Positions 52,327 to 61,447 are shown, counted from the stretch's first letter. The stretch: 64,000 nt of DNA from Ignavibacteria bacterium (GCA_015709655.1 CP054181.1:1980207-2044206), one strand, 5' to 3'. Translations and numbers: made by a program. Notes: generated by a model not told the origin, from the letters alone.

Positions 52327-53286
52327 TTATCTCTGGAAATCAAACTCATCGTCAACGGTGTACGAAATTCGCATTTGTTGAGGTGCCTTACCTACGGTAG
52401 CAGCGAAGTGGGTGTTCGAGGCAACCCAGACCGTTGGATACCGTTCGTCAATAGGGACGGCTATATCCAGCGTTGCTTCAATCGTAGCATTCTCCACAGG
52501 CATACCTTCCAACGAATCCACAGCATTGGTAACGGAAGCCTTCATGCTGACAACGGCTACGGGAATATCGTGCAAAACGTCAACTTTTTTAAATGTTGCC
52601 TTTCCGGTAACAATGCGTTTTTTATTCTTGGGCGGACTCCCCAGGGTTGCGGCAAAGGCATCGGCATTAATGTGCCACGAATCGCCAACACGAACTGGCT
52701 TAGGCGGATTCATGATAACACCGGTTTTTAAGCCCCCCTCCGAGCGCAAGAGTCCAACAAGGTCGGCAGTTACTGCGGCAGCCAGGGTATCATCGTTAAC
52801 AGTATAAACGTAGCCTGTATCCGAGTAGAAGGCCTTAATGGTGGTCCCAGTGGCCACGATCGTGGTGTTTTGTCCCTGGTACCGTGTTTCTGCATTGCGG
52901 ACTACGACGGTTTTCACCGCCTCTTGTCCGTCCTCTGTAACGTTGTTTACGGTAACAGTTCCGGCAAACGTTGAGCGCACTGTATCGGCCTGTACGGTTT
53001 CTTCCCTGTTGCCGTGCAGGAGCGCATAACGGGAGATCCTGATATTCATTGCCTTTACCAGGTACTCGTCGAACGGTCTGAGTTCGCGGCCGAGCTTAAG
53101 CTGAATTGCTGTATCCGAACCTATAGTGTTCTGTTTTGGTTTCTGGGCACTGACCGGCACGGTAACAGTTATACTAAAGCCAGCCAGCAGCAAACCGGTG
53201 CACAGCGTTTTTATTGTTTGGTGGAGAAAACAAACATGATTACGATGTAGCGACATGAACGAATGGAGGAGTGATGATAACGTCAT
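52327..53286 (-). CDS. Exported protein of unknown function (319 aa)
   Basis: Hydrophobic TLCTGLLLAGFSITVTVPVSA near residue 28-47 is a signal peptide; the rest is beta-rich and mostly polar (YRYVYTVNDD-type strands, KTVVVRNAETRY, VWVASNTHFAATVG). Start at the ATG directly after the upstream TAA (no gap) implies translational coupling; a second ATG 10 codons on would also work. No recognised domain. The operon links it to the LiaF-like membrane protein before it and GmhA after it, hinting at envelope or polysaccharide function. Function unknown. Confidence 0.75.
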   Translation of the reverse strand: MTLSSLLHSFMSLHRNHVCFLHQTIKTLCTGLLLAGFSITVTVPVSAQKPKQNTIGSDTAIQLKLGRELRPFDEYLVKAMNIRISRYALLHGNREETVQADTVRSTFAGTVTVNNVTEDGQEAVKTVVVRNAETRYQGQNTTIVATGTTIKAFYSDTGYVYTVNDDTLAAAVTADLVGLLRSEGGLKTGVIMNPPKPVRVGDSWHINADAFAATLGSPPKNKKRIVTGKATFKKVDVLHDIPVAVVSMKASVTNAVDSLEGMPVENATIEATLDIAVPIDERYPTVWVASNTHFAATVGKAPQQMRISYTVDDEFDFQR

Positions 53287-54051
53287 TTATGAGGTGATTT
53301 CAATTTCAGCCAGGACAGACGTGGCGTTGATAAACAGAACCGGTGCATCGGCACTTGACGAGTTGATAACATTGGTGTCATCTATCGACCCAAGGATGGG
53401 AGTGCCGCGTACAATCACCGTCCACGTTGACGGTACTCGAATTGTAATACCACCAAGAACAGCCGTTGCTGTAATAGTTTCGCTGGCATTTCTCAAGCCG
53501 GCCAGCCGCAGGTCGCAGTCAACCGATCCGAATACTGCGGTAAGATCACCGCCGGTGAACTGCTGTGAAGTACTCCTTGCTCTAAATGAGCTGAACAGAG
53601 CAACGGTATCCAGGGTATCGGAATCAGTCTGGGAGTTGCGTGTGCCATTCAGAGGCTCCGTACTGAGATCGCCTTTTTTTTTTATTCGTTTGGTAATAAA
53701 GGAAATCCCAATCAGGATAAGAAGCACAGGCCAAAATGCGCTCCAGAATCCGCCTGGGAGATAGCCAAGTTCGCTCATCTGAAGGATTGCGCCAACGCTG
53801 AATAAAATAACGTTGCCGACAATCGTGCCTGAGCGGAAAATCAGGCGCAGGATGGCCAGAACCGATAGCGAGACCGGCCACCACCGTAGGATAACATCGC
53901 CGTAAAAGTTTAATCCAAGTGAGTTCAGCAGCCACCCTGTGCCCACAAGTACAAGGATAATGCCCAGCCAGAAGCCAAGTCCGAACTCGCTGCTCCGGGT
54001 ACCAAACCGAAAGTGAACTGAGTGTTGAGCTGATGTATTGGGATTGTCCAT
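53287..54051 (-). CDS. LiaF-like membrane protein (254 aa)
   Basis: Four hydrophobic helices in the first half (FGLGFWLGIILVLVGTGWLL, VILRWWPVSLSVLAIL, TIVGNVILFSVGAILQM, FWSAFWPVLLILIGISF) and a polar C-terminal part with GGDLTAVFGSVDCDL, GGITIRVPSTWTVIVRG and ILGSIDDT. This order matches DUF5668 plus the LiaF C-terminal ('cell wall-active antibiotics response') domain. In Firmicutes LiaF restrains envelope-stress signalling; no LiaRS pair is present, so the role here is open. Overlap-free spacing of 13 bp from the aminotransferase and 0 bp from the exported protein. Confidence 0.8.
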   Translation of the reverse strand: MDNPNTSAQHSVHFRFGTRSSEFGLGFWLGIILVLVGTGWLLNSLGLNFYGDVILRWWPVSLSVLAILRLIFRSGTIVGNVILFSVGAILQMSELGYLPGGFWSAFWPVLLILIGISFITKRIKKKGDLSTEPLNGTRNSQTDSDTLDTVALFSSFRARSTSQQFTGGDLTAVFGSVDCDLRLAGLRNASETITATAVLGGITIRVPSTWTVIVRGTPILGSIDDTNVINSSSADAPVLFINATSVLAEIEITS

Positions 54052-54064
54052 ACTAAACTCCCCG

Positions 54065-55243
54065 TTAGTGTTGTGGTGCAGTAGAACGAATAAAGTTAGA
54101 AATCGTTGTAACCACGTATTCGATTTGTTGGCGAGTTAGCTCAGGGTACACAGGCAGTGACAGTACGGTACGCGCAAGGTTGCAGGTTACCGGAAAAGCG
54201 TCATCGGTACGTGTAAGATGACGGAAGCATTCCTGACTGTGCAACGGGAGGGGATAGTAAATCTCGGTACCAATCTGGTGCTCCGTTAGGTACGCACGCA
54301 GGGCGTCGCGGTGCCGGGTTCGGATTGTGTACTGGTTATAAATATGGGCGTCGGCGCCGTTTTCGGGCTGCAGTGTTGCCGGCAGGAGTATGGTGTTGGA
54401 CTCGTCGAAGCTGGTTACGCCGGCTGCCGTGGCCAGGCCTTCCTTGATAAACAGCGTGTTATACAGCTCTGCGTTCCGTTGGCGTGCTTCGTGCCACGAC
54501 TGCAGATGTTCTATTTTTATGCTAAGCACAGCAGCCTGCAGGGCATCCAGCCGGAAGTTGCCTCCAACATATTTGTGGTAATAGCGGGGTTCCATACCAT
54601 GGTTTCGAAGCTGACGCAGCTTATCGGCCAGGTGACCGTGGTTTGTGGTTACCATGCCGGCATCGCCCATGGCGCCAAGGTTCTTGGTAGGATAAAACGA
54701 AAAGCAGCCCATTGTACCTATGCCACCCACGCGTGTTCCTCCGCAGGCCCGGGTGCCGATGGCCTGAGCCGCATCTTCGATGACCGGGATATCATGCTGA
54801 GCTGCAATTGCCATGATCTTTTCCAGACCTGCCGCCTGTCCGAACAGGTGAACAGGGATAATCGCAGCCGTCCGCGACGTAATGGCGCACTCTACAGCTT
54901 CGGGCTGCATCATAAAACCGCGGGAGTCCACATCAACAAATACGGGCGTTGCACCCGTACGTGCCACACACCCCGCCGTTGCAAAAAACGAGAAGTCTGG
55001 TACAATTACTTCGTCACCAACGCCTACATCCAGAGCCATCAGCGCAAGCAACAGGGCATCGGTGCCACTGGAGACGCCAATGGCATGGTCCACACCAAGG
55101 TATTCGGCTGCCTGCCGCTCAAAAGCACTAACTTCAGGTCCAAGGATATACGCCTGGCTTTGTGCCACCCGGATTAACGCTGCTTCGAGCTGTGGCTGCA
55201 ACTGTCGGAACTGGGCCTGTAAATCAAGTAAGGGTACCTGCAT
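54065..55243 (-). CDS. DegT/DnrJ/EryC1/StrS-family aminotransferase (392 aa)
   Basis: PLP-dependent nucleotide-sugar aminotransferase family. Start at ATG 55243 (MQVPLLDLQAQFRQLQP), the normal N-terminus; the longer frame overlaps the divergent gene. VDHAIGVSSGTDALLLAL near residue 50 binds PLP, EDAAQAIGTRACG contains the Asp of the family, and the Schiff-base Lys is in FSFYPTKNLGAMGDAGMV. C-terminal part with IYYPLPLHSQECF is typical. Probably makes an amino-sugar for surface glycan; co-transcribed with GmhA, fitting glycan assembly. Substrate not predictable. Confidence 0.92.
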   Translation of the reverse strand: MQVPLLDLQAQFRQLQPQLEAALIRVAQSQAYILGPEVSAFERQAAEYLGVDHAIGVSSGTDALLLALMALDVGVGDEVIVPDFSFFATAGCVARTGATPVFVDVDSRGFMMQPEAVECAITSRTAAIIPVHLFGQAAGLEKIMAIAAQHDIPVIEDAAQAIGTRACGGTRVGGIGTMGCFSFYPTKNLGAMGDAGMVTTNHGHLADKLRQLRNHGMEPRYYHKYVGGNFRLDALQAAVLSIKIEHLQSWHEARQRNAELYNTLFIKEGLATAAGVTSFDESNTILLPATLQPENGADAHIYNQYTIRTRHRDALRAYLTEHQIGTEIYYPLPLHSQECFRHLTRTDDAFPVTCNLARTVLSLPVYPELTRQQIEYVVTTISNFIRSTAPQH

Positions 55244-55343
55244 GGAGTACAAACTTATTGGTTTTCGGACCGAATTAGCTGATACCAAATGTTTAATGCA
55301 ATTTTGTACTCGTTATTCAACAATGTTTTATCAGAGGAAAGTA

Positions 55344-56462
55344 ATGATAATCGGTGTTCCAAAAGAAATTAAGCCGCTGGAAAAAAGAGTTGGTATGACT
55401 CCCGGCGGATGCGATATGATGATTCGTAATGGTCATACCGTAGTCGTACAACGGTCTGCCGGTGAAGGCAGCGGTTTTGCCGATGAGAAGTATGCTGCCG
55501 TAGGTGCCGAACTTGTAGATTCGGCAGCCGACGTATATGGTCGTGCCGATATGATCGTAAAGGTTAAAGAACCAATTGCCCCCGAATATCCTCTTATTCG
55601 GAAGGACCAGGTTTTGTTTACCTACTTTCACTGTGCTGCGTCCCGCGAGCTTACCGAAGCAATGGTTGCAAACGGCTCCGTTTGTATCGCGTACGAAACC
55701 GTGCAGCGTGCAGACGGTTCGCTGCCGTTGCTGATCCCGATGTCGGAAGTTGCTGGCCGGATGTCAGCTCAGGAAGGTGCTAAATATCTTGAGCATCCAA
55801 TGGGGGGACGGGGAGTACTGCTTGGCGGGGTCCCGGGTGTTAAACCCGCCAACGTCATCGTCCTTGGCGGCGGTGTTGTTGGTACCAACGCTGCAAAGAT
55901 CGCTGCGGGGTTCGGTGCTCGCGTTACCATTTTTGATAACAATCTGTACCGTCTGCGCTACCTTGACGACGTTATGCCAAGGAACTGTGAAACCCAGATG
56001 TCAACCCCGGCAAACATCCGCGAAGCGATTATTGATGCTGATTTGGTGATTGGTGGCGTACTTGTTGTGGGCGCAAAGGCTCCCCGACTGGTAACTCGCG
56101 ACATGCTGTCCACTATGAAACCGGGCAGTGTGATTGTTGACGTTGCCGTAGATCAGGGCGGCTGTGTTGAAACAACGAAGCCAACCACGCATGATAACCC
56201 TACCTATGTTGTTGACGGCGTGGTTCACTATTGCGTTGCCAATATGCCCGGTGCTGTACCCTATACGTCCACACTTGCCCTGACCGGCGCAACGCTTCCG
56301 TATGCCATGAACCTTGCCAACCATGGATGGGAAGCCGCTGTTAAGGAAAGTCACGAACTGGCACTGGGAGTAAACATCGTAAAGAATACAATCGTGTACA
56401 AGGCCGTTGCCGATGCATTTGATATGGAGTATAAACATCTGAACGATGTGATGGGCTGGTAA
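55344..56462 (+). CDS. ald: Alanine dehydrogenase (372 aa)
   Basis: Catalyses reversible oxidative deamination of L-alanine to pyruvate with NAD+. Start ATG 55344, preceded by AGAGGAAAG and opening IIGVPKEIKPLEKRVGMTP; the much longer in-frame extension is not protein-like. Substrate residues are in KVKEPIAPEYPLIR (Lys) and LFTYFHCAAS (His); the NAD-binding fold shows VIVLGGGVVGTNAAKIAAG. PLLIPMSEVAGRMSAQEGA and the MEYKHLNDV C-terminus complete the pattern. Full length. Divergent from the aminotransferase operon. Confidence 0.96.
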   Translation: MIIGVPKEIKPLEKRVGMTPGGCDMMIRNGHTVVVQRSAGEGSGFADEKYAAVGAELVDSAADVYGRADMIVKVKEPIAPEYPLIRKDQVLFTYFHCAASRELTEAMVANGSVCIAYETVQRADGSLPLLIPMSEVAGRMSAQEGAKYLEHPMGGRGVLLGGVPGVKPANVIVLGGGVVGTNAAKIAAGFGARVTIFDNNLYRLRYLDDVMPRNCETQMSTPANIREAIIDADLVIGGVLVVGAKAPRLVTRDMLSTMKPGSVIVDVAVDQGGCVETTKPTTHDNPTYVVDGVVHYCVANMPGAVPYTSTLALTGATLPYAMNLANHGWEAAVKESHELALGVNIVKNTIVYKAVADAFDMEYKHLNDVMGW

Positions 56463-56496
56463 CGTTTGGTTACGGATTATCAAAGGTTTTTACATT

Positions 56497-57903
56497 ATGG
56501 TGCGCAACCTCTGTTGTAGTGTTCTGATCTGGGTGTCGCTTATGCTTGCAGGGCAGGTACGGGCGGTATCACAGGAGGTGCGTGCCGCTTTTGATGACAG
56601 CAGTACGGTGTGGGTAATCACGGCACAGATGCAGAAGTCGCATTGGTTTCTGCAAGCCGATACTGCTGGGTTTTCCGAAGCACGGCTGTTCAAGCGGAGT
56701 GATGGAGAGTACCGGCTTGAAATTTCACGGGTGGATTCCACCGGTACTCTTGTAACCGTAAATGAAGTTATCTCCGAAGGAGCAGTCCGCTCAGTCAGAG
56801 CACGTGTTACAGCTGTTTACCATAATAAACCATCAGCCGTGACCGGAACAGGGGCTGGAGCGTCGGGTTTCGGTTCGGAATCTGTTGCATCGCTGGATGC
56901 CGGGCGTACCAGCCTTCTGGTTGGCTCTACCTTTTGGGGCCTTGCTTACGGCTTATATACCACCGCAGCCCTGGGTGCCGACGAGTACGTGGGCTACGGT
57001 GGTCTGATTGGCATTGGAGTTGGCTACATGGTCCCTGCCTTGCTTACAAGGGGAAGGCATGTTTCTGTTGCCTCCAGTGAGCTTGCACTTGGTGGACTGT
57101 TTCAGGGGCTTGGGCACGGGCTGCTGCTGACCGGTACATTGTTTGGCGATGATCCGATTGATTTTAGAACCCCGTATGCCTTGGCTGTTATTGTTGGCCT
57201 ATCAGAAGCTACCGCAGGCTATCTGATTGCCGCGAAAACCAACATGTCAGCCGGCGATGCTTCGGCAATTACCGCATCGGCATTCACAGGAAGTATTGCG
57301 GGGGCCCAGATTGCTGGTACGGTGCTATCGGGCATTAGAACAAACGAAGCGTTTGACACCCGTGTGGCATCCGGAATCATCCTGGCAACATCAGCCGCAG
57401 GAATCTGGGCTGGGACGATGCTTGCCGAGGCCTATCACTTCACACCGTCCGACGCTGTTGCCTACACCCTGATTTCTGTATATGGCGCTGCACTGCCGTA
57501 TGCATTTGCCCCGATAATTTCGCATGACCTGGAATCATCGGTGTATCTGTACGCTGTCGGGTTGATTACCACGGTTTCCGGAATGTGGCTGGGGTTACAG
57601 GTGGTTCAGGATCATGACCTTGTGCCACCCGCTACAACGTACATGGCTGCCGGTGCCGGTGCCGGTGCTCTTGCCGGACTGGGCGTGTATGGCTTAACCG
57701 GTGCGTCGGACGAAGATACCGCTGTCCTTTTCCCGTATGTGGGCTCTGTTGCCGGCTTCCTGTTTGGGTATGGACTGTCGGAAACAATTCCTGACGGTGA
57801 TTTTGGCAGCGCCATAGATCTTACCGTAAAACCCAAGGCACTCCTTGCCGCTGACGGTGGCGTACAGTTTATACCCACTGTAGGGTTTAACTGGAGTTTT
57901 TAA
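56497..57903 (+). CDS. Exported Gly/Ala-rich protein of unknown function (468 aa)
   Basis: Signal peptide MVRNLCCSVLIWVSLMLAG followed by a 90-residue beta-like stretch (SVRARVTAVYHNKPSAV). From residue 130 on it consists of many weakly hydrophobic, Gly/Ala-rich segments (SLLVGSTFWGLAYGLYTTAA, GIILATSAAGIWAGTML, AGAGAGALAGLGVYG) without charged loops, ending in QFIPTVGFNWSF with a terminal Phe. This may be a large membrane protein, either helical or an outer-membrane barrel; the final aromatic residue favours an envelope-exposed role. No family recognised. 34 bp after ald, so possibly in one transcript. Confidence 0.65.
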   Translation: MVRNLCCSVLIWVSLMLAGQVRAVSQEVRAAFDDSSTVWVITAQMQKSHWFLQADTAGFSEARLFKRSDGEYRLEISRVDSTGTLVTVNEVISEGAVRSVRARVTAVYHNKPSAVTGTGAGASGFGSESVASLDAGRTSLLVGSTFWGLAYGLYTTAALGADEYVGYGGLIGIGVGYMVPALLTRGRHVSVASSELALGGLFQGLGHGLLLTGTLFGDDPIDFRTPYALAVIVGLSEATAGYLIAAKTNMSAGDASAITASAFTGSIAGAQIAGTVLSGIRTNEAFDTRVASGIILATSAAGIWAGTMLAEAYHFTPSDAVAYTLISVYGAALPYAFAPIISHDLESSVYLYAVGLITTVSGMWLGLQVVQDHDLVPPATTYMAAGAGAGALAGLGVYGLTGASDEDTAVLFPYVGSVAGFLFGYGLSETIPDGDFGSAIDLTVKPKALLAADGGVQFIPTVGFNWSF

Positions 57904-58003
57904 TTTCTTGTAACTTGCAGTCTCCGGCCTGCAGGTCTGCAACCGGCGGTACCAGCCAACCGGAGGTTAACCTACACTTGTGCAACAGTAATCTTTAAAC
58001 ATT

Positions 58004-59677
58004 ATGACGAATATTCCCGACCACACATCCACACTTGAATCGGCAATCAGCGCTGTGCGTAACCGTACGTTTTTTGCACACTGGCCGGAAGCCCCCTCAG
58101 GGAAAATTTATGGCGAGACTGCTAATGCCGACGGTGAAGCAGCTTTTAAGGCTCACCTTGGAAAACCGTTTACGGAACTCCTGCAAAACGATGCCGAGCC
58201 GGTGGGTTCCGAACTGTCGCCCTGGGGCTTCCCGCTGCATATTACCTACCCGAGTGCCAAGGTGGACGAGCTTACCGAGCAGGCACGGATGGCACAGGCA
58301 TCGTGGCAGAGAGTGCCGGTACGCAGTCGGGCGATGATTCTGATTGAAGCTCTGGAACGCGCAGCACAGCGGTTCTTCGAAATTGGGTATGCCACCATGC
58401 ATACTACCGGCCAGGGCTTCGTGATGGCATTTCAGTCCAGTGGACCCCATGCGTTTGACAGAGCACTGGAATCTGTTGCGCTGGGAGTTGTAGCGCACGA
58501 AACATTTAGCAGCAGTGCCACCTGGGCTAAGCCCATGGGCAAGTTCGAGGTGCATATTCAAAAACATTACCGAACGATCCCAAAGGGTATTAACCTGGTC
58601 ATCGGCTGCTCAACGTTTCCGGTGTGGAACTCGTTGCCCGGCATCTTTGCAGGCCTGATTACCGGAAGCAGCGTTATCGTGAAGCCGCATCCGATGGCTG
58701 TGCTGCCCATTGCAATCATCGTGGCCGAGATTCAGAAAACACTCCGTGATGTTGGAGTACATCCGCTAACAATACAGCTTGCTGCCGATTCGGCCGATAA
58801 TCCTGTGGCGCTGAAGCTTCTGGAACATCCCGCAATTCAGGTTGTTGACTATACCGGTGGTCCGGCCTTTGGAAACATTGTGGAAGAAACGGCCCGACGC
58901 CTGGGTAAGGTTGTGTACTCCGAAAAAGCAGGCGTGAACAGCGTTATTATCGATAGTGCCGATGATCTTGATGCAGCACTGGATAACCTGGCATTCTCGG
59001 TATCCCTTTACTCCGGTCAGATGTGTACGGCTCCTCAAAATATTTATATTCCAGCCGAGGGAGTGATGGTGAAGGGGGCTTTGATACCGGCAGGTGACGT
59101 TGCCGAAAGATTGAAAGTAAAAATTGATACATTGGTGGGTAACCCCAAGATGGGTCCGGGTACGCTGGGGACAATTCAGAATCCGGCAACCGCACAGCGC
59201 GTTGCTGATGCGCGCACAACTGGTCTGCCCGTACTCCGCGACTCGGCAGAGGTTGGCCAGGCAGGCTTCGATACGGCCCGTACGGCATCACCATTACTGC
59301 TGATGGCAACGGCAGCCGATGCTGCAACCTATCACCGTGAGTGGTTTGGTCCGATATCGTTTGTGATAACCGCACAATCGTTTGGTGATGCTGTGCGCGA
59401 GGTAGCCGCTACCGTTCGGGAAGCCGGCGCACTGTCGGTCCTGATTTACACAACCGATCCTGATAAAGCCGAGCAGTCGGAACAGGTCCTGGTATCAGCG
59501 GGAGCCCCGGTAGCCTATAACTTTAACAGTTTTGTGTGGGTTAACCAGTCGGCAGCGTATTCCGATTTTCACGGTACCGGTGCTAATCCGGCAGGAACGG
59601 CATCGTATTCGGATTTAGGATATATCACCGGTCGCTACCATGTGGTTGGCGTGCGCAAGCAGGCTGCATCTGCCTGA
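58004..59677 (+). CDS. paaN: PaaN-type aldehyde dehydrogenase (phenylacetate degradation-like) (557 aa)
   Basis: Aldehyde-dehydrogenase fold: INLVIGCSTFPVWNSLPG, SSVIVKPHPMAVLP, the nucleophile Cys in SLYSGQMCTAPQNIYI, and a C-terminal YNFNSFVWVNQSAAYSDFHG. The N-terminal FFAHWPEAPSGKIYGE and overall length match PaaN proteins (about 550 aa), which oxidise a ring-opened CoA thioester aldehyde in phenylacetate catabolism; unlike PaaZ it has no hydratase domain. No other paa gene lies in the window, so the substrate may differ. Convergent with the gamma-synthase gene, 18 bp. Confidence 0.85.
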   Translation: MTNIPDHTSTLESAISAVRNRTFFAHWPEAPSGKIYGETANADGEAAFKAHLGKPFTELLQNDAEPVGSELSPWGFPLHITYPSAKVDELTEQARMAQASWQRVPVRSRAMILIEALERAAQRFFEIGYATMHTTGQGFVMAFQSSGPHAFDRALESVALGVVAHETFSSSATWAKPMGKFEVHIQKHYRTIPKGINLVIGCSTFPVWNSLPGIFAGLITGSSVIVKPHPMAVLPIAIIVAEIQKTLRDVGVHPLTIQLAADSADNPVALKLLEHPAIQVVDYTGGPAFGNIVEETARRLGKVVYSEKAGVNSVIIDSADDLDAALDNLAFSVSLYSGQMCTAPQNIYIPAEGVMVKGALIPAGDVAERLKVKIDTLVGNPKMGPGTLGTIQNPATAQRVADARTTGLPVLRDSAEVGQAGFDTARTASPLLLMATAADAATYHREWFGPISFVITAQSFGDAVREVAATVREAGALSVLIYTTDPDKAEQSEQVLVSAGAPVAYNFNSFVWVNQSAAYSDFHGTGANPAGTASYSDLGYITGRYHVVGVRKQAASA

Positions 59678-59695
59678 GCCCCTTTAACGGGAGGT

Positions 59696-60829
59696 TTACG
59701 CCAATGCCTGCTCAAGATCTGCAATCAGATCTTCGGGATCTTCAACACCAACGCTCAGCCGCACCAGTCCCTGGGTAATGCCAAGGCGTTTGCGCTGCTC
59801 GTCGGGCACACTGGCATGGGTCATCGTTATCGGATGGCAAACGAGTGACTCAACGCCACCAAGACTTTCGGCAAGGGTGAAGAGTTTTGTTTTGGCGGTA
59901 AATTTCTGTGCGGCCGCCAGCGAGCCAAGCTCAATACTTATCATGCCACCAAATGCCTTCATCTGGCGGGCGGCAATGGAATGCTGGGGGTGACTTTTCA
60001 GGCCGGGATAGTGTACAGCCTGAACCTTTGAATGTGTATCCAGAATTTCGGCAAGAGCAAGGGCATTGCTGCTGTGTGCTTCCATCCTAAGGTGTAATGT
60101 TTTTGCGGAGCGCAAACACAGCCAGCTTTCAAGCGGACCCGGCACGGCACCGGCGGCATTCTGAATAAAGTGCAGCTGCTCGGCCAGTTCAGAGGTTTTT
60201 GTGGCAACAATGCCATGCACCAGATCGCTGTGACCACCAAGGTACTTTGTGGCACTGTGCACAACGATATCGGCACCAAGCGTAATTGGCTGCTGCAGAT
60301 AGGGTGAAGCAAACGTATTGTCAACAACCATTAGTGCATCAGCCCCGTGCGCGATGGTAGCAACGGCAGCAAGGTCAGTAATGGTCATCATCGGATTTGT
60401 TGGTGTTTCGGTGTACACCATTTTTGTTGTGGCAGTGAGTGCCCTGGCTACATTGTCAGGATTGCGCATATCCACGAACGAAAACAGCAGACCAAATTTT
60501 TCGTGCATCCGCGTAGCCAGGCGGTAGGTGCCGCCGTACATATCCTCGGCCATAATCACGTGGTCACCTGCTTTCAGCATCCGCAGGACGGCGTCAACCG
60601 CTGCAGACCCGCTGCCAAAGGCTATTGCATCGGCAGCTTGTTCCATTGCGGCTAAGCAGGTTTCCCAGCGCGATCGTGTTGGATTCTGGGTTCGGGCATA
60701 CTCCCACCCCTTGTGTTTGCCAATTTCTTCCTGGGCGTAAGTCGAGGTTTGATACAGTGGTACGGTAACGGCACCGGTGAGTTCGTCAGGTTCCTGGCCA
60801 ATATGAATGGCCTTGGTAGAAAATTTCAC
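59696..60829 (-). CDS. Cystathionine gamma-synthase/lyase-family PLP enzyme (377 aa)
   Basis: Cys/Met-metabolism PLP enzyme. The start codon is GTG (60829), followed by KFSTKAIHIGQEPDELTGAV, the usual opening. The pattern continues with YQTSTYAQEEIG, YARTQNPTRSRWE, AFGSGSAAVDAVL, VYTETPTNPMM, the Schiff-base Lys in IVVHSATKYLGGHSD, and SLGGVESLVCHPITMTHAS near the C-terminus. It could be cystathionine gamma-synthase, gamma-lyase or methionine gamma-lyase; sequence by eye does not decide. It follows the small T9SS gene by 15 bp, an unusual partner. Confidence 0.9.
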   Translation of the reverse strand: MKFSTKAIHIGQEPDELTGAVTVPLYQTSTYAQEEIGKHKGWEYARTQNPTRSRWETCLAAMEQAADAIAFGSGSAAVDAVLRMLKAGDHVIMAEDMYGGTYRLATRMHEKFGLLFSFVDMRNPDNVARALTATTKMVYTETPTNPMMTITDLAAVATIAHGADALMVVDNTFASPYLQQPITLGADIVVHSATKYLGGHSDLVHGIVATKTSELAEQLHFIQNAAGAVPGPLESWLCLRSAKTLHLRMEAHSSNALALAEILDTHSKVQAVHYPGLKSHPQHSIAARQMKAFGGMISIELGSLAAAQKFTAKTKLFTLAESLGGVESLVCHPITMTHASVPDEQRKRLGITQGLVRLSVGVEDPEDLIADLEQALA

Positions 60830-60844
60830 GATGTTGGTTTGTGG

Positions 60845-61357
60845 TTAACGGCTGAGGTAAAACTTTTCGGCTCTGCGGAAATTAGAGCCCTGAACAGTGC
60901 AGATATACACGCCCTCGGGCAGATCAGAAATCGATGAGCTGTATTCATGCTCACCTTTTGATGCATATCCGCTGTACACTTTCTTCATTTCCTTGCCAAG
61001 CAGGTTCAGTACGGTTACTTCCAGCTTGTCCTGTTCGGCACCAAGATTTACCCGTACGTTCAGGACGTCGGGAGTTGCCCGAACGGCAATGATTTTGCTC
61101 TCAGTCTTGTTTGTATCGGCCGCAAGCACTGTCCGTGATCGGCTGCGCGGTGCGTTTTGTGCTGCTGCCAGAATTATCTCTACGGCGTTGAGTGACGGGA
61201 TTGAAAGCTGACCGTTGCCATTGAACACCCGAAGGGGTGGCGATACCGATTTCCCACTTTTGTCGGCCCGGACTACCGGCGATGCAGCAATCCCAAGCAG
61301 AACTGAAAGTATCAGGCCTGCAAGGAATGTGCGGGTATGGTACGGGCGTTGTTTCAT
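60845..61357 (-). CDS. Small secreted T9SS-tailed protein (170 aa)
   Basis: Signal peptide MKQRPYHTRTFLAGLILSVL with cleavage near VRAD; a short spacer of about 60 residues; then a T9SS sorting-like domain of about 85 residues (RATPDVLNVRVNLG, KLEVTVLNLLGKEMK, LPEGVYICTVQG, tail RRAEKFYLSR). There is almost no other domain, so the secreted portion is tiny. Function unknown; possibly a decoy or carrier of the T9SS tail. A good TACTTTTG promoter lies 20 bp upstream of the ATG. Confidence 0.8.
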   Translation of the reverse strand: MKQRPYHTRTFLAGLILSVLLGIAASPVVRADKSGKSVSPPLRVFNGNGQLSIPSLNAVEIILAAAQNAPRSRSRTVLAADTNKTESKIIAVRATPDVLNVRVNLGAEQDKLEVTVLNLLGKEMKKVYSGYASKGEHEYSSSISDLPEGVYICTVQGSNFRRAEKFYLSR

Positions 61358-61376
61358 CTTTTATACCTCGTGCCAG

Positions 61377-61409
61377 CAAAAGTAGCTGTCAGAACACCAA
61401 TAAAGCAAA
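61377..61409 (-). promoter_or_regulatory. Promoter of the small T9SS gene and likely the gamma-synthase gene
   Basis: Minus strand TTTG (61409-61406), 21-bp spacer and TACTTTTG (61384-61377). Start codon 20 bp on. Confidence 0.6.
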
Positions 61410-61417
61410 TAACGTGC

Positions 61418-61447
61418 AAAAAAAAACGGATCCCGTGGGATCCGTTT
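61418..61447 (-). terminator. Terminator of the large ASH/T9SS gene
   Basis: Stem AAACGGATCCC / GGGATCCGTTT with a 2-nt loop, followed on the minus strand by a run of nine T. Confidence 0.88.

Noticed and set aside
54882-55343. N-terminal extension of alanine dehydrogenase
   Set aside because: It overlaps the aminotransferase gene on the other strand and is not protein-like; the family start at 55344 has a good ribosome site.
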